Shown: piece after piece, positions 56,702 through 64,000 of the stretch | Layout of the letters: each line of letters starts with the position of its first letter | Position numbering within the stretch: position 1 is the first letter of the stretch | Assembly (NCBI RefSeq): GCF_900115165.1 | Contig: NZ_FOVP01000008.1 | Coordinates: 62,001 to 126,000 of the forward strand | Direction of reading: 5' to 3' | Length of the DNA stretch: 64,000 bases | Origin: Roseovarius lutimaris | GTDB lineage: Bacteria > Pseudomonadota > Alphaproteobacteria > Rhodobacterales > Rhodobacteraceae | Made by a program: the position numbers and the translations under genes | Notes under the pieces: model-generated | Told to the model about the DNA's origin: nothing | Database searches by the model: none | Seen by the model: only the letters and a program-made list of their open reading frames with translations

Positions 56702-56733
56702 AAAAAGACCCAACGCTTTTAAACGCCGGGGTC
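56701..56733 (-). terminator. Rho-independent terminator, minus strand (end of ect operon)
   Basis: On the minus strand GACCC...GGGTC closes an imperfect hairpin (with inner GCG/CGC-like pairing) followed by six T residues. It lies about 160 bases after the aspartate kinase stop and converges on the small membrane protein gene. Nothing else is recognisable in 56734-56889. Confidence 0.55.
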
Positions 56734-56889
56734 AGGTAGCTTTCAAGTGGCCCTAGGCAGATCGTTAGAAACAGGCTTGAGGCAGCCCATAATCAAACGG
56801 TCGGCGTCGGGGGCAACGCCCGCAGAAACAGCCGCCTGGCGCAAGGTTTGCCCGTTGCCCCTCAATCCGGATAAATCCCGCCCGCCTTG

Positions 56890-58314
56890 TCAGGCGGCGC
56901 GGGTGAGGCAGGGTTCATTGGTCTCGATGAAGGCGCTATGCATGGCCTTGATGGCCGGTTGCAGCGCGTCGCGGTCGAGGATGAACTGAACATCGACATT
57001 GCGCGGCCCCTGGCTTGCCCCGATGGCCGAGAGGCCGGCATCGGCAATCGCGACCAATCCGCGTGTCAGCACCGACAGACCGCTCAGATCGCGCCCGATG
57101 ACCGAGGCCATCGCCAGCGTCCGGGTAGAAATCTCTGCGGCGGGAAAGGCCTTGGCGATATCCTTTTCGACCCGCCGCATCGTCTTGAGCGAGGAATCAA
57201 GGTAATGCGTGATGGTATTGGCGTTCGAGACCTTCGAGACAATCCGCACGTCATGGCGCGTCAGGATCTCAAGGATCGTCGCATCATAGCCTTTGACGCC
57301 AACCATATCCTGTTCAAAGACTTCCAGCGACACGATATCGAGGCCGGTCACGATCTCGACCGCGGGCACATCGGCCGGCTGGTCGTCGATCAGGGTGCCG
57401 GAATCGTCGGGCTCAAACGCATTGGTGACCCGAAGCGGCACATCCGCCTGACGCAGGGTCTTGGCGGCTTGCGGGTGGATCGCCTCCATCCCCATATTCG
57501 AGAGTTGATCGGCAACGTCGTAATTGGTGCGCCCAAGCTTGCACACAACGCCCTCGCCCACGATCTTGGGATCACAGGACGACAGGTGAAATTCCTTGTG
57601 AATGATCGCCTCGCGCGCGCCTGTCAGCGCGGCGAGCTTGGAAAATGTCACCTCGGAATAACCACGGTCGAATTCACGCATCAACCCCTTGGCGCATTGC
57701 GCATAGCCGGTGACGATCGGCATTTCGGTATGCGGGTCGATGTTGTTCATCGCCTTGGAAATACGCTCTTCCAAGGTGACATCGCCCTCGTCGCGCCAGC
57801 CCGACAGGTCGACAAAGCGGGCGTTCACGCCTGCGCGGTGCAGCAAAAGCGTGGTGACAAAGGCCGAATGGGCCTCGCCCAGCCCTGACAAAAGCTCTCG
57901 GATCTGCAACATATGCTCCGACAGGCGGAAATGGCCGTAGGTACACAGCCGCTGTAGATCGATCAGACAGTTGCGCGCGCCAAGGATACGTTCGGCCACA
58001 AAGCTGTCGGCCTGCTCGATGTCGGCCGGATGGGTCAGCACCTCGCGCTGTAGCTTGTGCATCGCGTCCTCGACACGGGTCAGCGCCTCATGCCAGCCGT
58101 GGTCGGTATCGGCATTGGAAAACAGGGCATAAACGCCGGGCTCGCCCGTTTTCTTATGTTCGAGGAGCAGGTTCGTGATCCCGCCAAAGGCAGAGACCAC
58201 GAACACGCGACCATACAGGTCGTCCCTCTCACGGGACCCGATAAACAGGGTATCCTTTAGCTCATTCACACGGGACATGGATGTCCCGCCGATTTTCTCG
58301 ACAGTATGGGTCAT
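56890..58314 (-). CDS. ask: Aspartate kinase, ectoine-specific type
   Basis: A 474-residue aspartokinase, the last gene of ectA-ectB-ectC-ask. The N-terminal kinase domain begins MTHTVEKIGGTSMSRVNEL (KIGGTS in place of the usual KFGGTS) and contains SGLGEAHSAFVTTLLLHRAG and FDRGYSEVTFSKLAALTGA; C-terminal ACT-type regions follow (DIVSLEVFEQDMVGVKGY). Ectoine-linked Ask enzymes are thought to escape the feedback control of LysC and supply aspartyl phosphate for ectoine. I start at the ATG at 58314; nine extra codons upstream are possible. Confidence 0.93.
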   Translation of the reverse strand: MTHTVEKIGGTSMSRVNELKDTLFIGSRERDDLYGRVFVVSAFGGITNLLLEHKKTGEPGVYALFSNADTDHGWHEALTRVEDAMHKLQREVLTHPADIEQADSFVAERILGARNCLIDLQRLCTYGHFRLSEHMLQIRELLSGLGEAHSAFVTTLLLHRAGVNARFVDLSGWRDEGDVTLEERISKAMNNIDPHTEMPIVTGYAQCAKGLMREFDRGYSEVTFSKLAALTGAREAIIHKEFHLSSCDPKIVGEGVVCKLGRTNYDVADQLSNMGMEAIHPQAAKTLRQADVPLRVTNAFEPDDSGTLIDDQPADVPAVEIVTGLDIVSLEVFEQDMVGVKGYDATILEILTRHDVRIVSKVSNANTITHYLDSSLKTMRRVEKDIAKAFPAAEISTRTLAMASVIGRDLSGLSVLTRGLVAIADAGLSAIGASQGPRNVDVQFILDRDALQPAIKAMHSAFIETNEPCLTRAA

Positions 58315-58330
58315 AGTCTGTCTTGCCGGT

Positions 58331-58726
58331 TTAGTAGGCAAGCTCCTCTGCTGGCGCGTAGGATCCGTCTTCGCGGTGTACTTCCGTACCCGTCACCGGC
58401 GGATTGAAGCAGCACGCCATGTGCAGCTCTTCTTCGGCGCGCAGGATGTGTTTGTCATGCAGGTTCAGGGCGTACATCACACCGGGCTTGATCTCATGGG
58501 TCTCGCCGGTGGCAATGTCGGTGATCGAGCCTTTACCCTTCATGCAATAGACGCTTTCAAAGTGGTGCTTGTAGTGGAACGTATGTTCCGAGCCCGCTTC
58601 GAGAACTGTGATGTGGAACGAAAAGCCCATTCCGTCATCCGCCAGCAACATGCGCGTTGACGTCCATTTTGCATCGGCGATATGGCGGTCCGTGCCCTGT
58701 AGTTTGTTGAAATCACGTACGATCAT
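58331..58726 (-). CDS. ectC: L-ectoine synthase
   Basis: A 131-residue cupin enzyme that closes N-gamma-acetyl-diaminobutyrate to ectoine. The cupin core is visible: GFSFHITVLEAGSEHTFHYKHH, FESVYCMKGKGSITD and MYALNLHDKHILRAEEELHMAC, with the Fe-binding Glu, Tyr and His positions of the family. Normal length. It lies 7 bases after ectB. Confidence 0.97.
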   Translation of the reverse strand: MIVRDFNKLQGTDRHIADAKWTSTRMLLADDGMGFSFHITVLEAGSEHTFHYKHHFESVYCMKGKGSITDIATGETHEIKPGVMYALNLHDKHILRAEEELHMACCFNPPVTGTEVHREDGSYAPAEELAY

Positions 58727-58733
58727 TTTGCTA

Positions 58734-60026
58734 TCACTCCGCAGCCATTTTCATTTCATTTGTAACGTCGCTGGTCGCTTGCGCAAGGATATCAAAGCCT
58801 TCGCGCATGATCTCAGGCGAGGTGGTGAGCGGGGCGAGGTACTTGATGACTTCGTCGTTGGCCCCCGAGGTCTCGATCACAAGACCAAGGTCATAGGCCC
58901 TTGCGCAGATCGCAGCCGCCAGATCGCCCGAGCCGACATCTATGCCTTGCATCAGGCCCCTGCCCTTGAGGCTGGCGCCCTCGACAAGCCCGGCGATGTC
59001 GTTGAGCGCAGTGGTCAGCACCACAGCCTTGCCGGCAATCGCCTTTTCAAACTGGTCATCCGACCAGAATTTCTCCATCGCGACACGGGCCGTCACAAAG
59101 GCATGGGTATTGCCGCGGAACGTGCCGTTGTGCTCGGCCGGCTTCCAGATGTCATGCTCGGGTTTGATCAGCAAGGCCGCAAACGGCAGGCCGAAGCCCG
59201 ACAGCGATTTTGCCTGGGTGATCATATCCGGTTCGATCTTCGCGCTCTCGAAGGAAAAGTAGGTGCCCGCGCGACCGCAGCCCGACTGAATATCATCGAC
59301 GATCAGCAATGCGCCGTGCTTGCGGGCGATCTTTTCGATGCCCTGCATCCATGCATCGGAGGCGGCATTAAGCCCACCCTCGCCCTGGATCGGCTCAAAC
59401 ACAAAGGCCGCAGGCGCGTCGATGCCCGACGACGGGTTCGACAGCATTGCGTCGATCAATTCCAGCGTGTCGATATCTTCACCAAGTGAGCCTTCAAACG
59501 GCATATGGGTGACATCGCTGAGCGAGCCGGTGCCGGCGCCGCCGCGTTTGGACGCGTTGCCGGTCAGCGCCAGAGCGCCCATGGTCATGCCATGAAACCC
59601 ATTGGTAAAAGCGATCACATTACGACGACCGGTCACCTTGCGCGCCAGCTTGATCGCCGCTTCAACGGCGTTGGTCCCCGTCGGGCCGGTCATCATCACC
59701 TTGTAATCCATGCCGCGCGGGGCAAGGATGCTCTCTTCAAACGCCTTGAGAAAGGCGCCTTTCGCATCGGTGTGAAAATCAAGCCCATGGGCAATGCCGT
59801 CGCCAGCGATATGATCCATCAGGGCGGCCTTCATGTCGGGATCATTATGCCCGTAGTTCAACGATGAACAGCCCGCCAGAAAGTCGATATAGCGGTTGCC
59901 GTCGACATCAAAAAGTTCAGAACCGCGCGCCTGTGTGAAGGTCGCCTTCATATTGCGGCAATAAGAGCGGGCCTCGCTCTCGCGGCGGTTATAGATAGAT
60001 GTATTCTGTGCCATGTCTTTGGTCAT
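58734..60026 (-). CDS. ectB: L-2,4-diaminobutyrate transaminase
   Basis: A 430-residue class III PLP aminotransferase turning aspartate semialdehyde into diaminobutyrate. The PLP Lys is in ITQAKSLSGFGLPFA, with LLIVDDIQSGCGRAGTYFSFE before it and MTGPTGTNAVEAAIKLARKV near residue 110. The ATG at 60026 has AAAGGA eight bases upstream and is preferred over the ATG four codons later. Confidence 0.97.
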   Translation of the reverse strand: MTKDMAQNTSIYNRRESEARSYCRNMKATFTQARGSELFDVDGNRYIDFLAGCSSLNYGHNDPDMKAALMDHIAGDGIAHGLDFHTDAKGAFLKAFEESILAPRGMDYKVMMTGPTGTNAVEAAIKLARKVTGRRNVIAFTNGFHGMTMGALALTGNASKRGGAGTGSLSDVTHMPFEGSLGEDIDTLELIDAMLSNPSSGIDAPAAFVFEPIQGEGGLNAASDAWMQGIEKIARKHGALLIVDDIQSGCGRAGTYFSFESAKIEPDMITQAKSLSGFGLPFAALLIKPEHDIWKPAEHNGTFRGNTHAFVTARVAMEKFWSDDQFEKAIAGKAVVLTTALNDIAGLVEGASLKGRGLMQGIDVGSGDLAAAICARAYDLGLVIETSGANDEVIKYLAPLTTSPEIMREGFDILAQATSDVTNEMKMAAE

Positions 60027-60075
60027 GGGGTGTCCTTTCCCTTTTTGAGGGTACGTCGTGAGAGGGGGGGGGTAT

Positions 60076-60609
60076 TCAGGCGACGCGCTTGAGCTTCATC
60101 CTGCGCGGCAGGGTGATGCTCACCATGTGTTCGGTGTCGTGGGCGCCGTCGAAATGCGCGTCCTTTTTGAAATGGGGCGCATCCGTCAGCTCACCGCCAA
60201 TGTCGTTGGCAAAGCTACGAAACAGCCCCCAGGAGGCGTCATTATCCTTGGTGATTGTGGTCTTGAGAGTCGTGGCATCCCTGGTCTCATCGCGATTGAC
60301 GAGGTCCAGAAGCATGGTCTTGCCAAGGCCGATGCCGCGGGCATCGGCGCTCACGGCGACCTGCCAGACAAAAAAGGCGTCCTCACCCGGAATCATATGG
60401 CCCGATATCCAGCCAACGATCTCTCCGTCCAGCTCGGCGACCACGCAGGTATCGCTGAAATGGTCGGCCTGAATCAGATTGGCGTACATCGAGTTTTCAT
60501 CAAGTGGCTTGCAGGCACGAATCAGCTCCCAAATTGCGGCGCCGTCACTTGCATCGGGCTTGCGCAGGTTTGGTTTAGACTTTGGGTCAGTATAGCTGTC
60601 TTTCGGCAT
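60076..60609 (-). CDS. ectA: L-2,4-diaminobutyric acid acetyltransferase
   Basis: A 177-residue GNAT enzyme acetylating diaminobutyrate at the gamma nitrogen. Family marks: LRKPDASDGAAIWELIRACKPLD, YANLIQADHFSDTCVVAELDG, WQVAVSADARGIGLGKTML (acetyl-CoA loop) and TITKDNDASWGLFRSFA. First gene of the ectABC-ask operon; GGAGCG precedes the ATG. Confidence 0.96.
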   Translation of the reverse strand: MPKDSYTDPKSKPNLRKPDASDGAAIWELIRACKPLDENSMYANLIQADHFSDTCVVAELDGEIVGWISGHMIPGEDAFFVWQVAVSADARGIGLGKTMLLDLVNRDETRDATTLKTTITKDNDASWGLFRSFANDIGGELTDAPHFKKDAHFDGAHDTEHMVSITLPRRMKLKRVA

Positions 60610-60639
60610 TTGCTCGCGCGCTCCTTGGTTATTACGATT

Positions 60640-60653
60640 TATAAAATAGTATA
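60640..60653 (-). promoter_or_regulatory. ectA promoter -10 region with TATA-N6-TATA dyad
   Basis: On the minus strand a -10-like TATACT covers 60653-60648, about 40 bases before the ectA ATG; the same bases lie in the dyad TATA-AAATAG-TATA. In Methylomicrobium the MarR regulator EctR1 binds an A+T-rich pseudopalindrome at the ectA -10. The divergent MarR gene makes this the best candidate operator here. The -35 is unclear (TTTACT at 19-base spacing or TTGAAG nearer). Confidence 0.4.
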
Positions 60654-60698
60654 GCCTCCGAATTACTTCAACAGTAAAACTACTTTTCCTCAGAAATG

Positions 60699-60711
60699 CG
60701 GCATTATGCCG
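60699..60711. promoter_or_regulatory. 13-bp perfect inverted repeat in the ect control region
   Basis: CGGCAT-T-ATGCCG lies midway in the 237-base gap between ectA and the divergent MarR gene, upstream of the ectA -10 region. It may be a second regulator site for salt control. The rest of the gap is A+T-rich with no ORF. Confidence 0.4.
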
Positions 60712-60846
60712 TTATAAGCGCATTATTGGCGATTTTAATAATTCACTAAATAAATCATCACTCCCGCATTAACTTTACAATTACGAAACACCTACGCAGG
60801 TATTTCACTGATTGAAGGATTTCGAGGCTTCGTGCAAAGATAGGTC

Positions 60847-61344
60847 ATGACAGAAAAATCATACGACCGTACCGACGAAAGCCTGATCGCCCTGCGACGC
60901 ATCCTGCGCGCGACAGAGCTTTATGCGCGCGATCTTGCGCAGGCCGTGGGGGTGACACCGGCACAGCTTCGGGTCATGCAGATCGTCGACGACAAGACCA
61001 GCGCCACACCCAAGACCCTGGCCAAGCAGATGAGCGTGAGCCAGGCGACGATCACGACATTGGTCGACAAGCTGGTGGCGCGCGGCATGGTCAAACGGGA
61101 AGCCTCCGAGCTTGACCGCCGCCAGATCAACGTCTTGATGACCGACCTTGGCCATAGCACGCTTGAAAAGGCGCCTGATGCGCTTCAACAACGCTATGTC
61201 CGCGCCTTTGCCGGGCTTGCGGATTGGGAGCAGGCGCAACTTGTGTCGTCGCTTGAACGCGTCGCGGACATGCTGGATGCGCAAAATATCGACGCCTCCC
61301 CTGTCCTCTCGTCAGGTGAGCTTGGATTGGGCAAAAAGCTCTGA
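60847..61344 (+). CDS. MarR family regulator, EctR-like
   Basis: A 165-residue winged-helix regulator: LRRILRATELYARDLAQAVGV (dimer helix), TPAQLRVMQIVD, TPKTLAKQMSVSQATITTLVDKLVARGMV (recognition helix) and REASELDRRQINVLMTDLG (wing). It is divergent from ectA, the position of EctR, which represses ectoine genes at low salt in methanotrophs and other bacteria. The regulatory role is inferred from position and family. Confidence 0.85.
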   Translation: MTEKSYDRTDESLIALRRILRATELYARDLAQAVGVTPAQLRVMQIVDDKTSATPKTLAKQMSVSQATITTLVDKLVARGMVKREASELDRRQINVLMTDLGHSTLEKAPDALQQRYVRAFAGLADWEQAQLVSSLERVADMLDAQNIDASPVLSSGELGLGKKL

Positions 61345-61482
61345 GCAAATCCGTGGCGCGAGAGCCCCCCACCCGCGCACAGCACCGGCACCGGCACTGG
61401 CAGCGCGAGACCTTCGACGCTGGACACCTAAACCAAACAGTTTATATTTTGCCGTGAAGAGACCGCGAGAAAAGGCAAGAGC

Positions 61483-61944
61483 ATGAAGCTGTCCGTCAAT
61501 GGCACCGAGCATGAGATCAACGACCTGGAACCCGACATGCCGCTTTTGTGGGTCTTGCGGGATGAATTGGGCCTGAGAGGGCCGAAATACGGCTGTGGCA
61601 TCGCGCAATGCGGCGCCTGCACGGTGCATATCGACGGCGAGGCGGTACGATCCTGTCAGGTGCCCGCGGGCGGTGTCTGGGGCGCCATCACCACCATCGA
61701 GGGGCTTGGCACGCCCGAGGCCCCGCACCCGGTTCAGGCCGCCTGGATCGCGCATCAGGTCGCGCAATGCGGCTATTGCCAGTCGGGCCAGATGATGCAG
61801 GCCGCCAGCCTGCTGGCCGAGACCCCAACCCCGAGCGACGCCGAGATCGACGACGCAATGTCGGGCAACCTGTGCCGTTGCGGCACCTATCCGCGCATCC
61901 GCGAGGCGGTCAAGACCGCCGCCGCCAAGCTGAGCGAGGGATAA
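61483..61944 (+). CDS. iorA: Isoquinoline 1-oxidoreductase-type small subunit (2x[2Fe-2S])
   Basis: A 153-residue iron-sulfur subunit of a molybdenum hydroxylase. The plant-type cluster motif [16 protein letters not shown] (with a further Cys in AVRSC) lies at about residues 38-60, and the second cluster is in [12 protein letters not shown] and [12 protein letters not shown]. It passes electrons from the molybdenum subunit encoded 3 bases downstream. Known relatives include isoquinoline and aldehyde oxidoreductases; the substrate is not readable. Confidence 0.87.
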   Translation: MKLSVNGTEHEINDLEPDMPLLWVLRDELGLRGPKYGCGIAQCGACTVHIDGEAVRSCQVPAGGVWGAITTIEGLGTPEAPHPVQAAWIAHQVAQCGYCQSGQMMQAASLLAETPTPSDAEIDDAMSGNLCRCGTYPRIREAVKTAAAKLSEG

Positions 61945-61947
61945 GCC

Positions 61948-64000
61948 ATGGGACGCCTCAAAACCATCGCCCGGCGCACATTCCTGATCGGCTCTGCGGC
62001 CATTGCCGGGGGCGTCGCCTTTGGCGTCTATAAATACAAGACCCCGCACGACAATCCGCTGCTCAATGATCTGCCCGAGGGCGCGGCGGCGCTGACGCCC
62101 TATGTGCTGATCACCGCGCAGAGCATCACCCTGATCACCCCGCGCGCCGACAAGGGGCAAGGCGCAACATCTGTTCAGGCAGCGCTTATCGCCGAAGAGC
62201 TTGATGTCGAACTTGACCAAATCAGGACCGATCCCGGCGCGCCAAGCCCGGCCTATTACAACACCGCGCTCGCGGGCGATGCGGTGCCGTTCCGCTCGAC
62301 CGACGACAGCCTTCTTGCGACAACGACGCGCTCTGTGATGGATGCGCCGATCAAGTTTCTCGGGTTGCAAATCACCGGCGGCTCAACCACCGTGCCCGAT
62401 GGCTATGAAAAACTGCGCATGGCCGGGGCGGTGGCGCGCGAAACGCTCAAGGCGGCAGCGGCGCAGATCCACGGGCTTGACGTGGCCGCCTTGATCACCG
62501 AGCGCGGCGCGGTGATCTTGCCGGATGGCACGCGCGTGCCCTATACGGCGCTTGCCAGCACCGCCGCCACGCTTGATCCGGTGCAAGACGTCACCCTGCG
62601 CGCGCCCGATCAGTGGCGCCTGCTTGGCAAGCCGATGCAACGCGTTGATATCGTGGCGAAATCCACTGGCACACAGAACTATGGCATCGACCAATCCCCG
62701 CCCGGCATGCTGCACGGCGCGATCAGGCTCAACCCGGCACAGGGCGGCGAGATGCTTGGCTTTGACGCCACCGAGGCCGAGAAAATGCGCGGCGTGGTCA
62801 AGATCGTGCCCTTGCCCGGCGGCATCGGCGTGATCGCCGATAACACCTGGCGCGCGTTTCAGGCCGCCTTGGCGGTGGATGTCGACTGGGGCCCCGCGCC
62901 CTACCCCGCTGACATGGCGGGTCATTGGAGCGCGCTCAGCGAGAGCTTCACGCCCGATCAGCAGGACAGCCGGTTTCGCAACGTCGGCGATGTTGACGCG
63001 GCATTGGCCGAAGACAGCGACCTGAGATTTGAATATCGCGCGCCCTACCTTGCCCATGCCCCGCTGGAGCCGGTCAATGCCACGGTTGTTGTCGGCGAAG
63101 GCCGGGTTGACGTCTGGACCGGCACGCAGATCCCGCGTTTCGTTCAGAAAAACGTCGCGCACATCGCGGGCGTTGAGACGGAGAACGTGCATATTCACGC
63201 CCTGATGATCGGCGGAAGCTTTGGCCACCGCCTAGAGGATGACGTGGTGCGCCATGCCACCAGGCTGGCGATGGCGATGCCCGGCACGCCGATCAAGCTG
63301 ACCTATTCGCGCGAAGAGGACATGACCCATGACTATCCGCGCCAGATCGCCATGGCGCGCGGTCGGGGCCGGGTCAAGGGCGGACAGGTCGAGAGTTTTG
63401 ACCTTGGCATCGCCATGCCCTCGGTCATGACCTCGCAGATGGGCCGCCAAGGCCTGCCGGTGCCGGGGCCCGACCTTCAGATCGTGGCCGGCGCCTGGGA
63501 TCAGCCCTTTGACATCCCCAATTACCGCGTCACCGGATACCGCGCGCCGGAATTGGCGCCGATCAGTTCGTGGCGCTCGGTCGGGGCCTCGTCAAACGGG
63601 TTTTTCCACGATTGTCTTCTTGATGAGCTGATCCATGCGGCGGGGGCCGATCCCTTGGCCGAACGGCTGCGCCTGTGCAATCATACCCCCTCACGCAAGG
63701 TGCTTGAGGCAGTTGGCGAAATGTCGAACTGGGGTGGTACACCTGGGCCGCGGCGTGGGCGCGGTGTTGCCTTTTGCCTGTCCTTCGGGGTGCCCTGCGC
63801 GCAGGTGATCGAGGTGAGCGATACCGATGCCGGGATCAGGATCGACCGGGTTTATGTCGCCGCCGATGTCGGGCGTATCCTTGATCCGGTCAATTTCGAA
63901 GGGCTTGTCAAAGGCGGTGTGATCTTTGGCCTTGGCCATGCAATGAATTGCGAGATCACCTATTCGGATGGCGCCGCCGAGCAGGAGAATTTCGACAGCT
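61948..64000 (+). CDS. iorB: Isoquinoline 1-oxidoreductase-type molybdopterin subunit (partial, runs off window)
   Basis: At least 684 residues, without stop at the window end. The N terminus has a twin-arginine-like signal (ARRTFLIGSAAIAGGVAFG), implying export of the folded cofactor-loaded enzyme. The xanthine-oxidase fold is visible in LITPRADKGQGATSVQAAL, MIGGSFGHRLEDD, ELAPISSWRSVGASSNGFFHDCLLDEL (cofactor contacts) and YVAADVGRILDPVNFEGLVKGG. GAGGG precedes the ATG. It needs the cofactor product of moaC/moeA. IorB-like aldehyde dehydrogenases are an alternative reading. Confidence 0.87.
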   Translation, partial: MGRLKTIARRTFLIGSAAIAGGVAFGVYKYKTPHDNPLLNDLPEGAAALTPYVLITAQSITLITPRADKGQGATSVQAALIAEELDVELDQIRTDPGAPSPAYYNTALAGDAVPFRSTDDSLLATTTRSVMDAPIKFLGLQITGGSTTVPDGYEKLRMAGAVARETLKAAAAQIHGLDVAALITERGAVILPDGTRVPYTALASTAATLDPVQDVTLRAPDQWRLLGKPMQRVDIVAKSTGTQNYGIDQSPPGMLHGAIRLNPAQGGEMLGFDATEAEKMRGVVKIVPLPGGIGVIADNTWRAFQAALAVDVDWGPAPYPADMAGHWSALSESFTPDQQDSRFRNVGDVDAALAEDSDLRFEYRAPYLAHAPLEPVNATVVVGEGRVDVWTGTQIPRFVQKNVAHIAGVETENVHIHALMIGGSFGHRLEDDVVRHATRLAMAMPGTPIKLTYSREEDMTHDYPRQIAMARGRGRVKGGQVESFDLGIAMPSVMTSQMGRQGLPVPGPDLQIVAGAWDQPFDIPNYRVTGYRAPELAPISSWRSVGASSNGFFHDCLLDELIHAAGADPLAERLRLCNHTPSRKVLEAVGEMSNWGGTPGPRRGRGVAFCLSFGVPCAQVIEVSDTDAGIRIDRVYVAADVGRILDPVNFEGLVKGGVIFGLGHAMNCEITYSDGAAEQENFDS

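Noticed and set aside
55669..56889. Integrated element with att repeats at tRNA-Ser
   Set aside because: I looked for a repeat of the tRNA 3' end and an integrase downstream and saw neither, so no integrated element is called.
56747..56989. 80-codon plus-strand frame between the small membrane gene and ask
   Set aside because: It runs into the end of ask on the opposite strand and has no family-like sequence or ribosome site.

Overview
The window looks like a chromosomal segment of a G+C-rich marine alphaproteobacterium of the Rhodobacteraceae (Roseobacter group). The evidence is the family-typical gene order (trpGDC-moaC-moeA-lexA-comEC; argC-ccmE-ccmF-ccmH-gltA; rplU-rpmA-obgE-proB-proA), a ribosomal protein L21 with a long C-terminal extension, a GTA-type holin/endolysin pair, a ChpT phosphotransferase of the CckA-ChpT-CtrA relay, ornithine-lipid genes olsB/olsA, and a GTTC-N7-GTTC type SOS box. 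A complete ectoine cluster points to a salt-tolerant marine or saline lifestyle. Genes are tightly packed, often with 4-nt ATGA or GTGA overlaps, and no gene-free stretch exceeds about 300 bases.

Region by region: 1-5.3 kb holds an RNA pseudouridine synthase, a PEBP-like exported protein, a divergent polysaccharide deacetylase and trpG-trpD-trpC. 5.3-8.6 kb continues with moaC, an unexpected GIY-YIG/DUF4357 gene, moeA and lexA (SOS box over its promoter). 8.6-13.5 kb: comEC, gltX, gltA. 13.6-19.7 kb (mostly minus strand): a PaaG-like isomerase, ccmH, ccmF, a GTA-type holin and endolysin, ccmE and argC. 19.8-25.2 kb: murI, a fused indolepyruvate ferredoxin oxidoreductase and a divergent LysR regulator with a perfect 21-bp dyad between them. 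25.2-28.5 kb: a structured intergenic region ending in a strong terminator, an M24 peptidase/PLP lyase pair, and an exported PRC-barrel protein with a candidate EcfG-type promoter.

28.6-38.5 kb: purL, an exported YbjN-like protein, bolA and the CGFS glutaredoxin grxD (Fe-S trafficking partners), an agmatinase-family ureohydrolase, an M20 amidohydrolase, mazG and ileS, with two copies of a hairpin-forming dispersed repeat. 38.6-45.5 kb: truncated hemoglobin, a DUF2339 giant membrane protein, the YcjF/GNAT/YcjX trio and a ThiE-like protein. 45.5-48 kb: olsA, olsB, DUF3553 and chpT. 48-55.5 kb (minus strand): proA, proB, obgE, a GNAT, a LysE exporter, rpmA, rplU and two tandem DUF2059 proteins. 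55.6-56.7 kb: tRNA-Ser(CGA) followed by two A+T-richer orphan genes. 56.9-61.3 kb: ectA-ectB-ectC-ask with a divergent MarR regulator. 61.5 kb to the end: a two-subunit molybdenum hydroxylase (IorA/IorB type), whose large subunit runs off the window.

Most of the segment is housekeeping. The accessory signals are the GIY-YIG insertion, the orphan genes beside tRNA-Ser, the GTA lysis cassette inside the cytochrome c maturation genes, and several uncatalogued regulatory or RNA elements. I see no clear new multi-gene defence or biosynthetic system; the best candidates for something undescribed are the GIY-YIG operon guest and the structured RNA region near 25.3-25.4 kb. All calls come from reading the sequence; no database search was run.
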